64,000 bases of DNA from Salinigranum salinum (lineage in GTDB: Archaea > Halobacteriota > Halobacteria > Halobacteriales > Haloferacaceae). The notes beneath the pieces were generated by a model, which saw nothing but the letters and a program-made list of their open reading frames with translations, was not told the origin of the DNA and did no database searches. Shown here one piece after another: positions 17,569-26,065 of this stretch. The stretch spans positions 310,001 through 374,000 of the forward strand of contig NZ_VTOJ01000001.1 in NCBI RefSeq assembly GCF_009176545.1, in the 5' to 3' direction. Numbering within the stretch: the stretch's first letter is position 1; each line of letters begins with the position of its first letter. The position numbers were made by a program, and so were the translations under genes.

Positions 17569-18062
17569 TCAGTCCCCGTGTTCTGCGCTCTGGTGTCTCC
17601 GTCGGTCGCGTCTCTCCGCGTGGTGGCCGGCGGCGTGACGGGGACGATGCGGAAGTGGATCCGGCTCGATCCACCCATCTCCCGCTCGGAGAACGTCGAT
17701 CCGGACGGGGCTGCCGGGGTGGCGACCAGGCCGTACCGGGCGGTCGACTGCGAGACGTTCCCCCGCTCTTCGGCGATCCGTCGTGCCCGATCCGATGCCT
17801 GATTCGTGAGGTCCTCCCGTTCCTCGAGCGTGTGGAACTGTAGCTGCAGGTCGACCTCGACCTCCGCGAAACGGTACCACGGGGTCTCCCAGTCCAGTAG
17901 TCCGTCGTCACCCTCCCGCCGATACACCTTGTGCAACTCCTCGTCGAGGTCCTGTTGACCCTGCGCGACCGCCAGGCCCACGTCACGAATGACGTCCCCG
18001 AGCGGGCGCGTGATCCGTTCCACGTCGTCCCCGTCGCTGTTCGGCATGTCAACTGAATTCAA
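17565..18062 (-). CDS. First gene of the DUF2589-like/PASTA operon (165 aa)
   Basis: Helical block DVIRDVGLAVAQGQQDLDEEL (about residues 23-43), then a beta-rich part with the paralogue signature WYRFAEVEVDLQLQFHTL (about 61-78) and a late strand IHFRIVPVTPPATTR (about 134-148), aligning with RLVPVP in the two downstream paralogues. Cytoplasmic, acidic. The start at 18062 follows an A/T-containing region; alternative ATG at MPNSDGDD (residue 6). It overlaps the PASTA gene by 4 bp. Confidence 0.75.
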   Translation of the reverse strand: MNSVDMPNSDGDDVERITRPLGDVIRDVGLAVAQGQQDLDEELHKVYRREGDDGLLDWETPWYRFAEVEVDLQLQFHTLEEREDLTNQASDRARRIAEERGNVSQSTARYGLVATPAAPSGSTFSEREMGGSSRIHFRIVPVTPPATTRRDATDGDTRAQNTGTE

Positions 18063-18104
18063 CGTGATCGGAGATAACCCTACCGTCGGTGTGTTTTGGA
18101 TCGA

Positions 18105-18503
18105 TTAGGGACTCGTGAGATCCGCGTGCGGGTTCCACGCCACCTCCCACAGGTGACCGTCGGGGTCGGCGACGTAGCCCGAGTAGCCGCCCCAGTCGGT
18201 CTCTCGCGCCGGCTGGGTCAGATCGCCGCCGGCCGCGACGAGTTCGTCGAGGACCGCATCGACGTCCTCGGGGGAGGCGACGTTGTGCGCGAGCGTGACG
18301 CCGTCGAACCGAGCAGGGGAGGGATCGACACCGGCGTCGGCGGCGAGCGCCTCCCGTGGGAAGACGGAGAGCCACGCGCCGTCGAGTTCGAAGAAGGCGG
18401 CGTCGCCCCAGCGTTCGACGGGGAAGCCCAGTGCCCGATAGAACGCGACCGCGCGGTCGACGTCGGCGACGCCGAGGGTGACGAGGCTGATGCGGGGGTC
18501 CAT
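18105..18503 (-). CDS. VOC (glyoxalase/bleomycin-resistance fold) protein (132 aa)
   Basis: A pair of beta-alpha-beta-beta-beta modules: RISLVTLGVADVDRAVAFYRALGF (about 3-26) and a second half ending GYSGYVADPDGHLWEVAWNP (about 107-126) with the usual DPDG turn and the metal-ligand glutamate position in WEV. Small-molecule lyase, dioxygenase or binding role; substrate unknown. The ATG at 18503 matches the family start; codons upstream encode a basic, unlikely extension. Confidence 0.88.
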   Translation of the reverse strand: MDPRISLVTLGVADVDRAVAFYRALGFPVERWGDAAFFELDGAWLSVFPREALAADAGVDPSPARFDGVTLAHNVASPEDVDAVLDELVAAGGDLTQPARETDWGGYSGYVADPDGHLWEVAWNPHADLTSP

Positions 18504-18549
18504 GGAGTCGGGACGCCTCTCGTGAACAAACCCGTTGCGCCGCGACCGT

Positions 18550-19029
18550 TCACGCCTCGTCGGCGAGGTCGACAATCCACGTCTCCACGGAAACCGTCAC
18601 CCGCACCTCGGCCGGGATCGCACCCACGTTCTCGCAGAGGACGACCCACTCGCCCGCCGGGATCTGACTCACGGTCCGACGTCGCTCGTCGTCGAGCCAC
18701 GTCGCGAACGCGTGTTCGTCGCTCTCGGGGACCGGTTCGCCGGCCGCGTACGCCTCGTACCCCGCCGGAGTGAGCGTGGTACACCGGGCGTCACCCGCAC
18801 GCTCTTCGAGGTCGAGCCACCCCCGCCGGTCGTGGTCGAGCGCGAACCGCCACGCGGCGTGGTCGTCGACCGGAACGGTGGCCGTCGCGTCGACCGGGCG
18901 GCGAACCCGGGGCTCGACCACGCCCGCGTTACAGCCCGCGAGTGCGCCGGCTCCGGCGACGAGACACGCGAGAACGGAACGACGACCGAGGGGAGCCGAC
19001 ACGGGAAATCCGGCAGAGGGAGAGGGCAT
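18550..19029 (-). CDS. Tat lipoprotein of unknown function (159 aa)
   Basis: The N-terminus PLGRRSVLACLVAGAGALAGCNAG carries a twin-arginine motif (GRRSVL, residues 15-20) and a lipobox ending ALAGC, so it should be a lipid-anchored external protein. The mature part is 125 residues with no recognised domain; it ends in a beta-strand pattern (RVTVSVETWIVDLADEA). It starts 44 bp downstream of the end of the HdrD-like gene on the same strand and may be co-transcribed. Confidence 0.75.
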   Translation of the reverse strand: MPSPSAGFPVSAPLGRRSVLACLVAGAGALAGCNAGVVEPRVRRPVDATATVPVDDHAAWRFALDHDRRGWLDLEERAGDARCTTLTPAGYEAYAAGEPVPESDEHAFATWLDDERRRTVSQIPAGEWVVLCENVGAIPAEVRVTVSVETWIVDLADEA

Positions 19030-19073
19030 CGAACGACGGTACGAGACGGACGAGGAAGAGCCTTCTCGGAGCG

Positions 19074-21176
19074 TCAGTCCGCCGCCGTCGGCGACGTCCC
19101 CGCCGTCTCGGTTCTCGCACCGGCGTCGAGCGCCTCCACCACGAGTTCGCTCACGTCGACGATCTCGAGGTCGTCCTCGAAGCCGCCGGTCTTGCGGCCG
19201 TCCTCGTACATGGTCGCACACATCGGGCAGGCGACGACGAACTGTTCCGGCATCCGAGTGGTGTCCTCCGTGGCCTCTCTGAGGCGCTCCTCGCTGGGTT
19301 TGGTGTGCTCGTCGTGGTCCAGCCAGAGGCCGCCGCCGCCGCCGCCACAGCAGAACGAGTCGTCGCGGTTGCGCGGCATCTCCACCAGGTCCGCGCCGGT
19401 CGCCTCGACGACCGCGCGCGGCGTCTCGAACACTTGGTTGTACCGACCGAGGTGACACGGATCGTGGTAGGTGACCGTTCTGTCCACGCTCCCGAGATCG
19501 AGTCGGCCCTCCTCGACGAGCGTCTCCAGCACCTGCGTGTAGTGGAAGACGGGGTAGTCGAAGTCGACGTCCATCTCCTCGACCATCTCCGGATACTCGT
19601 TCACGAACGTGTTGTATGAGTGGGGGTCGGTGCAGACGATCTTCTCGAAGTCACACTCCGCCATGAGGGAGGCGTTCTCCTCGACCAGCATCTCGTACAG
19701 CCCCTCCTCGCCGACACGACGGACGTCGTTTCCGTCGTTGCCCTCGTCCTCGTAGAGGATGCCGTAGGAGACGCCGGCCTCGTCGAAGATCCGGGCGAGC
19801 GCGCGCGCCACCCGCTGGTTGCGCTCGTCGAACGAGGGGTAGTCACCGACGTACCAGAGGAACTCCACCGACTCCTCGCGGGCGTCGGGCACCTCGAACT
19901 CCAGCTTCTCGGTCCAGTCCGCGCGCGTCCGCTGGGGGTCGCCGAAGGAGTTGCTGTTCTGGAAGATGTTCATCATCGCCTCTTGGACCTGTTCGGGCTG
20001 CTGGCCCGTCTCGGTGAGCCGGCGGTTCATCTCCGTGAAGTGCGTCAGGTGCTCGATGTCGACGGGGCAGGCGTCCATGCAGGCCATACAGGCCATACAC
20101 GACTCCATCGACTCCGCGGCGATCACCGGCGACCCGCCGTCCGCGACGATGTCGACCTCGTCGCCGCCGGCGTCCACCGACTCGCGGTACGTCTTCAGGT
20201 CGAGGATCACGTCGCGCGGGTCGAGGTTCCGCCCCGACGCTTTCGCCGGACACGCGGACGAACACCGTCCGCACTTGGTACAGGCGTCCATGTCGAGCAG
20301 CTGCCGCCACGAGAAGTCCTCCGAGGAGGTGTAGCCGATCTCGTCGGGCGCGAGATCCGCGGGCACCTTCGGGAGCCGGCGGCCCGACTTCTCGTCGTAG
20401 GTGACGATGTTGGCGAACGACGAGAGCATGTGGAACGGCTTCGCGTACGGGATGGCCGCGACGAACACGAGCGCGAGGATCGCGTGCGACCACCACGACC
20501 ACGTGTACAGCGCCTCCGCGAGGCCCGCCGACATGCCGGCGGCGTCGAAGACGAGCGCGACGAAGTAGCCGACGAACGACACCGTCTCGAACGACGGGAA
20601 GCCGGTGCCGACGATGCGAAGCCCCTCCGTGACGTAGCCGCCCACCCCGAGGAGAAAGAGCGTCCAGACGAAGGCGTCGTCCTCGAAGCCGGTGTGTTTG
20701 CCCCACAGTCGCTCCTCTCTGACCTGGTACCGCCGGTAGAGCGCCATCCCGACGCCGACGACGAACAGCAGTCCCATCGCGTCCATGATCAGCGAGTACG
20801 AGAGGTAGAAGTCGCCGACGAAGAACGAGGTGCCCGTGAGCCGGCGGTAGATGTCGATGTCGATGGCGAGGATCGTCGTGCCGATGAGTAGCGTGAGAAA
20901 CCCCCAGACGATGAACGCGTGCATCACGCCCGCGTAGCGGTCGCGGTCGAACTGTGCCTCGTTCGAGACGAGCATCCTGGTCGCGCGTCGCAGCCGTCCG
21001 GCGAGGTCGTCGAGGCGGTCGAAGGGGTCGTCGGTGCCGCGGGCGTAGCGGGCGAACCGCTCGTAGACGCCGTAGCCGAAGACGAGCACCGCGACCGCCG
21101 CGAGGAAGTAGAAGACGGCCTCGCCGACCGGACCGATGGTCCAGAACGTCTCGCGCGTCACTGTCTGGAGTAGCAT
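19074..21176 (-). CDS. Membrane HdrD/GlpC-like Fe-S oxidoreductase (700 aa)
   Basis: Residues 1-270 contain about six membrane helices of the cytochrome-b-like/nitrate-reductase-gamma type. Two 4Fe-4S motifs follow: CTKCGRCSSACPA (about 299-311) and CMACMACMDACPVD (about 360-373). The C-terminal half has two CCG-type domains (CHLGRYNQVFETPR about 570, FCCGGGGGG about 600, CPMCATM about 645). This fused layout is typical of haloarchaeal proteins linked to ETF and acyl-CoA dehydrogenases, passing electrons to menaquinone; that role is inferred from the family. A TATA-like ATTAAC at about 21200-21206 precedes the start. Confidence 0.92.
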   Translation of the reverse strand: MLLQTVTRETFWTIGPVGEAVFYFLAAVAVLVFGYGVYERFARYARGTDDPFDRLDDLAGRLRRATRMLVSNEAQFDRDRYAGVMHAFIVWGFLTLLIGTTILAIDIDIYRRLTGTSFFVGDFYLSYSLIMDAMGLLFVVGVGMALYRRYQVREERLWGKHTGFEDDAFVWTLFLLGVGGYVTEGLRIVGTGFPSFETVSFVGYFVALVFDAAGMSAGLAEALYTWSWWSHAILALVFVAAIPYAKPFHMLSSFANIVTYDEKSGRRLPKVPADLAPDEIGYTSSEDFSWRQLLDMDACTKCGRCSSACPAKASGRNLDPRDVILDLKTYRESVDAGGDEVDIVADGGSPVIAAESMESCMACMACMDACPVDIEHLTHFTEMNRRLTETGQQPEQVQEAMMNIFQNSNSFGDPQRTRADWTEKLEFEVPDAREESVEFLWYVGDYPSFDERNQRVARALARIFDEAGVSYGILYEDEGNDGNDVRRVGEEGLYEMLVEENASLMAECDFEKIVCTDPHSYNTFVNEYPEMVEEMDVDFDYPVFHYTQVLETLVEEGRLDLGSVDRTVTYHDPCHLGRYNQVFETPRAVVEATGADLVEMPRNRDDSFCCGGGGGGLWLDHDEHTKPSEERLREATEDTTRMPEQFVVACPMCATMYEDGRKTGGFEDDLEIVDVSELVVEALDAGARTETAGTSPTAAD

Positions 21177-21266
21177 ACCTACTCTCCCGGTTGGCGTCTT
21201 GTTAATCGTTGTGCCGTCTCATGCGCCGGTTTTTTCAACCCGTGCGGCGGTTCGCCGGCGACGCAC

Positions 21267-21974
21267 TCACAGCAGCGCCGTCAGCGCCAGGAGCACGGAG
21301 ACGACCAGCACGGGGTAGTCGTGCCGCGAGAACGACAGCGGGGGGAGCGTCGGGTTCCACGAGAAACAGCGCGCCCGGAGCGCCAGCGCCAGCCTGTCCG
21401 ACCGGAGGAACACCCGCCGGAGGCCGGTGACGCCGACGAGCCTGATCCGCTCGGCGAGCGACCGCTCCGTCCCGAGGCGGGCCGCCATCGCCCCTCTGAT
21501 GGTGGCGAGATCGCGGCGCATCAGGGGTAAAAAGCGGAGCACGAAGCCGACGCCGGCCCCGAGCAGGACGCCGACACGACCCGGCAGGAGGTGCTGGATG
21601 GCCGCCCGCGACTCCCTGACGGGCGTGGTCCGGATGTACGCCGTCGACACCAGCAGGAGCAACACCACGCGGTAGGAGGCGAGCGCGGGCCCGACCGCGT
21701 CCTCGACGACGAACCACGGCGCGCCGAGCGTCAGCCCCTCGACGACCGGGGCGGCGACGATGAAGGGCAGGAAGGCGCGGTACGACCGGAGGCTCTCGAC
21801 GACGGGCGTCGCCGCCAGCGAGAGGAACAGCAGGGTCACGACAGAGAGCGCGACCAGTCCACCCGGTGTCGTGTGGGCGACCGCGGCGACCGCGAACCCC
21901 GCCTGGATGGCGAGTTTGGTTCGGGGATCGAGGCGGTGGGCGAGCGACTCGCCCGCGACGTACGAGAGCGTCAC
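21267..21974 (-). CDS. bioN: ECF transporter transmembrane (T) component (235 aa)
   Basis: Energy-coupling factor T subunit. It opens LSYVAGESLAHRLDPRTKL (typical of the family), has several membrane helices, and contains an Ala-Arg-Gly-like coupling signature (AMAARLGTERS, about 161-171, and LALRARCFSWN near the end). The likely start is GTG at 21974, because codons upstream are Arg/Ser-rich shadow sequence. It follows the ECF ATPase gene by 76 bp and the BioY gene, so it should form a biotin importer. Gene symbol by context. Confidence 0.85.
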   Translation of the reverse strand: MTLSYVAGESLAHRLDPRTKLAIQAGFAVAAVAHTTPGGLVALSVVTLLFLSLAATPVVESLRSYRAFLPFIVAAPVVEGLTLGAPWFVVEDAVGPALASYRVVLLLLVSTAYIRTTPVRESRAAIQHLLPGRVGVLLGAGVGFVLRFLPLMRRDLATIRGAMAARLGTERSLAERIRLVGVTGLRRVFLRSDRLALALRARCFSWNPTLPPLSFSRHDYPVLVVSVLLALTALL

Positions 21975-22050
21975 GGATCGGTTCCGGCTCCTTCCTCTCC
22001 CTCGTTTCCGCCGTTTCGCCCTTCGACACCCCCACGGTCGCCCGCGCGGC

Positions 22051-22809
22051 TCACGGCGGGCGGACCCCCAGGTCGGCCAGCCGGTCGGGGTCGACGTCGG
22101 CTGGGTCCGCCTCGAGCGCGATCCGCCCCCGCGAGAGCACGACGACGCGGTCGGCTCTCGACACGAGGTCCCGGAGGTCGTGGGTGACGACGACGACGCT
22201 CCGACCCGACGAGTGGAGGTCGTCCAGTCGCTCGAGCACCGCCTGTCGGGCGGGCCAGTCCAGCCCCGTGAAGGGCTCGTCGAGGACGAGGTGGTCCGGA
22301 TCCATCGCGAGCGCGCCCGCGATGGCGACCCGTTCGCGCTCGCCGCCGGAGAGTTCCTCGATTCGCGCGTCACGTTTCCCCGCGAGTCGGACGGCCGCGA
22401 GCGCGTCGTCGACGCGACGGTCGATCTCCTCGTGTGAGAGGCCGAGGTTCTCGGGACCGAACGCCACGTCGGCGCCGACGGTGGCGGCGACGAAGCCGTC
22501 GCGGGGATCCTGGAACACCATCCCCACGGCCGTCCGCGCGGCGACGACGTCCTCCGCGACCGGACGACCGTTCACCTCGACCGTGCCGGCGTCGGGGTCG
22601 AGGAGCCCGTTGAAGTGCCGGACGAGCGTCGTCTTCCCGGAGCCGTTCGGTCCCGCCAGGAGGAGGAACTCCCCATCGGCGACGTCGAGCGAGACGTCCT
22701 CGACGGCGGCGACGCCGCCGCCACCACTGCCACTGCCACCGCCGCCACCGCCGTCACTCTCGCCGCTGGAGTCGCCGTAGCGGTGGGTGAGGGTACGGAC
22801 CCGGATCAC
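22051..22809 (-). CDS. bioM: ECF transporter ATP-binding protein (252 aa)
   Basis: ABC ATPase with Walker A GPNGSGKTT (about 47-55), Q-loop VFQDPRDGF (about 89-97), signature LSGGERERVAIAGAL (about 147-161), Walker B HLVLDEPFTGLD (about 166-177) and H-loop VVTHDLRDL. An odd Gly/Ser-rich insertion (about residues 14-28, GGGGGGSGSGGGG) sits between the first strand and Walker A. The GTG at 22809 (VIRVRTLTHRYGD) is the sensible start, 7 bp after the BioY stop. Powers the biotin importer with bioY and the T subunit. Confidence 0.92.
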   Translation of the reverse strand: MIRVRTLTHRYGDSSGESDGGGGGGSGSGGGGVAAVEDVSLDVADGEFLLLAGPNGSGKTTLVRHFNGLLDPDAGTVEVNGRPVAEDVVAARTAVGMVFQDPRDGFVAATVGADVAFGPENLGLSHEEIDRRVDDALAAVRLAGKRDARIEELSGGERERVAIAGALAMDPDHLVLDEPFTGLDWPARQAVLERLDDLHSSGRSVVVVTHDLRDLVSRADRVVVLSRGRIALEADPADVDPDRLADLGVRPP

Positions 22810-22816
22810 GGGGAGT

Positions 22817-23401
22817 TCACCGGGCGACGATGGCGTCGCTGCGGACGATGGCGACCGTCGCGGCGGTCTTGAGCGCGGCCACCGGCAGGAACGGGACGAC
22901 GACCGCCGAGACGCTGGCGAGGAGGCCAATCCCCTGGACGAGCGAGAAACCGACCGCGCCGGCGGCGTAGACGACGGCACTCCCAGCGACGAGCGCGGCG
23001 ACCATCCGGGGGACCGCCACCTCGTCGAGGGGGTCGATCCCGTCGACTCCGTGCGTGACGAGGCCGATGGTGACGGCCGCGAGTGGAAAGCCGACGAGGA
23101 AGCCGCCCGTCGGTCCGAGGACGACTCCCAGGCCGGCGTTCGCGCCCGCGAAGACGGGGAGGCCGACGACCCCCGCGAGCAGGTAGAGCAGGAAGGCGAA
23201 CCCGGCCCAGATCGGTCCGAGGACGATCCCCGAGAGGTAGACCCAGAGCGTCTGGAGGGTGATCGGGACGTTCGGTGCGAGCGGGTGGACGAGGTCGACC
23301 GGGGCCGTCGCCGCGGTGGCGGCGGCGAACAGCACCGCCCGGGCTACGTTCCCGACCACCTCGTCGCCGACGAGTTCGACCGACTCCGTGTTCGTCGCCA
23401 T
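22817..23401 (-). CDS. bioY: Biotin transporter substrate-binding subunit BioY (194 aa)
   Basis: Six-helix S component of an ECF transporter. Family features are the segment HPLAPNVPITLQTLWVYLSG (about 39-58) and the glycine-rich GLPVFAGANAGLGVVLGPTGGFLVGFP (about 79-105), both conserved BioY signatures. First gene of a bioY-ATPase-T operon; no biotin synthesis gene lies nearby. The ATG at 23401 begins with a short acidic leader. Membrane location. Confidence 0.95.
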   Translation of the reverse strand: MATNTESVELVGDEVVGNVARAVLFAAATAATAPVDLVHPLAPNVPITLQTLWVYLSGIVLGPIWAGFAFLLYLLAGVVGLPVFAGANAGLGVVLGPTGGFLVGFPLAAVTIGLVTHGVDGIDPLDEVAVPRMVAALVAGSAVVYAAGAVGFSLVQGIGLLASVSAVVVPFLPVAALKTAATVAIVRSDAIVAR

Positions 23402-23538
23402 CTGTGTTCGTGGGTGTCTCGTAAACCGTAATCAATGTTCGGTTGACGACCTGCAGCGGCGGCGCCGACGGCGACTCGCTCGGTCGTATCGCGGCGCGAC
23501 AGCAGGCTTTTCCGCCCGCGAGGTGTACCACAGCCCTG

Positions 23539-24135
23539 ATGGACGAGAAGACCGAGGCGCTCCGAGACATCTTCATCGACGCCACGGGCTCCGATACGGT
23601 CACCGAGCGTCAGGAGGAGACGCCGGGATCGCTCGCCGGGGGCGACGACACGGTGCCGGACGCGCGGCTCGCCGGCCTCGTCGCCACGATGCGCGAGCGG
23701 TTCGAATTCAGATCCGGGCTCTCGGACGAGACGCTCGTCGGGGTGCTTCGGGGGTTCTTCGACGGCGGGACGGACGCCGACCTCGCAGCGAGCCTCGGGC
23801 TCTCGGAACGCGAGGCGTTCGACGCGCGGATGGACCTCCACCTCGTCACCGACGCCGACCGGACGCCCGTCGACGACGCGGTCCGTCGGCTGGTCGTCGA
23901 TGGCGCCGACCTCGACGACTGTCTCGAGGCCGTCGACGCCGACCCCGGGACGGTCCGCCGGGCGTACCGGGTCGTCGAGAGCGAGATGGCTGCCAGACGG
24001 GCCAGCCACCGCTTCCGTGACGAGTTCGCCGACCTCCTCTCGGACGAGGACATCGCGACCCGACTCGCGTCGGACGCCCGGCGCGACGGGCTGGAGGACG
24101 CGACCGAAGACCTCGAGACCGACGTCTCGCTCTGA
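23539..24135 (+). CDS. Conditioned-medium-induced-protein-4-like haloarchaeal protein (198 aa)
   Basis: Begins MDEKTEALRDIFIDATGSDTVTE and is acidic and helical throughout, with a helix-turn-helix-like middle (DTDADLAASLGLSEREAFDARMDL style, about 83-105) and a second similar block (DDCLEAVDADPGTVRRAYRVVESE, about 130-153). This matches my recollection of the haloarchaeal family named conditioned-medium-induced protein 4, a probable regulator. The ATG at 23539 is chosen over upstream in-frame codons because the acidic family start is there. Confidence 0.72.
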   Translation: MDEKTEALRDIFIDATGSDTVTERQEETPGSLAGGDDTVPDARLAGLVATMRERFEFRSGLSDETLVGVLRGFFDGGTDADLAASLGLSEREAFDARMDLHLVTDADRTPVDDAVRRLVVDGADLDDCLEAVDADPGTVRRAYRVVESEMAARRASHRFRDEFADLLSDEDIATRLASDARRDGLEDATEDLETDVSL

Positions 24136-24535
24136 CCCTCCCGATACGCCACGGCCACGTCCACGGCGGGTAACGAACGACACCAGGACCGGTCGCGACC
24201 TCGGCTGGGGACTCGACGTCCGCGTGACGAGAGGCTATCACGGAACTGCACGACCCTCGGAGCACGCACACGCGACCCCGATGTATTGCAAAAATCTTGC
24301 TATACCACTTGTCGGTTTCGACGACGACACGTTCCGAGGCGCTCCCCGTGGTGTCCGGGGTGTTCCGCGGGACTCTGCCCTCTCGTCCTCGATCACAGCC
24401 GTTTCGCGCGACCGGAGCCACGTCCAGTCGTCCCACCCCACGGACGCGAAGCGGTCGCCGCTCCCCGTCTCGCTCGCGTCCGGGCCTATTCCCTCGTGTC
24501 TCCTCCGGCCCGCCGACCACGGTCCCGAGCGGGTA
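24136..24535. other. Gene-free interval before the sulfur cluster
   Basis: No convincing coding region. An A/T-rich patch at 24281-24306 (TATTGCAAAAATCTTGCTATAC) stands out and resembles a promoter or an isolated copy of the sulfur-cluster operator. The remainder is ordinary GC-rich sequence. Confidence 0.45.
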
Positions 24536-24577
24536 TGTATTGGGTGAAATGCACAATATTTATTACGGCGCACAATA
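24536..24577 (+). promoter_or_regulatory. Promoter/operator of the rhodanese-MBL gene
   Basis: A/T-rich island directly upstream of 24593. It holds TGTATTGGGT (24536-24545, identical to 31413-31422), AATGCACAAT (24548-24557) and a second half-site GCACAAT (24570-24576), 19 bp apart. AATGCACAAT overlaps the TATA-like ATATTTATTA about 30 bp before the start. Confidence 0.6.
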
Positions 24578-24592
24578 TACCTGTGAGTGACG

Positions 24593-25783
24593 ATGGACCC
24601 AGACGACTTCCCGACTCCCGACGAACCGGTCGACGAACTCTCCCCTCGAGAGCTCAAGCGACGGGTCGACGCGGGTGAGGACGTGACGATCCTCGACACG
24701 CGGATGGAGAGCGATTTCGACGAGTGGCGAATCGACGGCGACTCGGTCGAGATCGAGAACATCCCGTACTACGAGTTCCTCGACGAGGTCGACGACGACC
24801 TGCTCGAGCGTGTCCCTGTGGGCGACCCGCTGGTCGTCCTCTGTGCGAAGGGTGGCGCCAGCGAGTACGTGGCCGGCGTCCTGGCGGAGGCGGACCGAGA
24901 CGTGGTCCACCTCGACGAGGGGATGAACGGCTGGGCGCGGCTGTACGACCTGGTCGAGATCGAGAGCTACGACGGTCCCGGTTCGGTGTACCAGTACCAG
25001 CGCCCCTCTTCGGGCTGTCTCGCGTACCTCGTCGTCGACGGCGACGAGGCCGCCGTTATCGACCCGCTCCGGGCGTTCACCGACCGCTATCTCGCCGACG
25101 CCGAGGAGATGGGTGCGACCCTGAAGTACGCGATCGACACGCACATCCACGCGGACCACCTCAGCGGCGTCCGCGAACTCGACGACGAGGGCGTCAGAGG
25201 TGTGATCCCGGCGGCCGCCGAGGGTCGAGGCGTGACCTACGCCGACGTCGTCGAGACCGTCGCGGACGGCGACGTCCTCACCGTGGGCGACGTCGACATC
25301 GAAGTGGTCGCGACGCCCGGACACACGACCGGCATGACCTCGTACCTCGTCGGCGGCTCGCTGTTGGCGACCGGCGACGGCCTCTTCACCGAGAGCGTCG
25401 CTCGGCCCGACCTCGAGGAGGGCGACGAGGGCGCGCCCGAGGCGGCCCGGATGCTGTACGAGTCGCTCCAGGAGCGCGTGCTCACGCTGCCCGACGAGAC
25501 GCTCGTGGCTGGCGCACACTTCAGTGACGCCGCCGAACCCGCCGCCGACGGGACCTACACCGCGCCGCTCGGCCGCCTGGTCGAGCGGATGGACGCGCTG
25601 ACGATGGACGAAGAGGCGTTCGTCGAGCTGATCCTCTCGGACATGCCGCCGCGTCCCGGCAACTACGAGGAGATCATCGCGACCAACCTCGGTCTCGAGA
25701 CCGTCGACGACGACGAGGCGTTCGAGCTCGAACTCGGCCCGAACAACTGCGCAGCCAGCCAGGAGTCGCTGGCGGGCGACTGA
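24593..25783 (+). CDS. Rhodanese-metallo-beta-lactamase fusion, persulfide-dioxygenase-like (396 aa)
   Basis: N-terminal rhodanese domain (about 14-110) with the persulfide-forming cysteine in VVLCAKGGAS (about 82-91). The MBL domain has THIHADHLSG (about 184-193), PGHTTGM (about 243-249), the bridging acid in ATGDGLFTESVARPDL (about 261-276) and a late histidine in VAGAHF. The order rhodanese-then-MBL is reversed from bacterial CstB (MBL first), but the parts are those of ETHE1-type persulfide dioxygenases that oxidise low-molecular persulfides to sulfite. An in-frame GTG lies 6 bp upstream (24587); ATG 24593 is preferred. First member of the sulfur cluster. Confidence 0.88.
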   Translation: MDPDDFPTPDEPVDELSPRELKRRVDAGEDVTILDTRMESDFDEWRIDGDSVEIENIPYYEFLDEVDDDLLERVPVGDPLVVLCAKGGASEYVAGVLAEADRDVVHLDEGMNGWARLYDLVEIESYDGPGSVYQYQRPSSGCLAYLVVDGDEAAVIDPLRAFTDRYLADAEEMGATLKYAIDTHIHADHLSGVRELDDEGVRGVIPAAAEGRGVTYADVVETVADGDVLTVGDVDIEVVATPGHTTGMTSYLVGGSLLATGDGLFTESVARPDLEEGDEGAPEAARMLYESLQERVLTLPDETLVAGAHFSDAAEPAADGTYTAPLGRLVERMDALTMDEEAFVELILSDMPPRPGNYEEIIATNLGLETVDDDEAFELELGPNNCAASQESLAGD

Positions 25784-25908
25784 GACGGAGCCGACGGCCA
25801 GTTCGCTTCTCCTCTCTGCTGGAGTCTCCGGTCGATACGAGACGAGGACGATCGACTCGTACTGCCGATCGGCTCTGTTGACCTACTCGCATCCTGCCCG
25901 GAACGGCG

Positions 25909-25935
25909 TGCTGCATACAGAGGGTGTATGCAGCA
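25909..25935. repeat. Perfect 11-bp inverted repeat with 5-base loop
   Basis: TGCTGCATACA (25909-25919), loop GAGGG, TGTATGCAGCA (25925-25935). It lies between two converging genes (ends at 25783 and 26066) in a 282-bp interval otherwise without a gene. It could be a bidirectional terminator or the end structure of a lost mobile element. Confidence 0.6.
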
Positions 25936-26065
25936 GGACGTCTTGTCGGGAGTGACCGCTCTCCGGCCGTGGTAGCCACGTTGACCGCGGTCCCGCACCT
26001 TCTCGGGGACGGCACGTGGGGCAGTGCCCTTGCCGAAGTCGGACTCATCCGTCGGTAGAGTAGGC

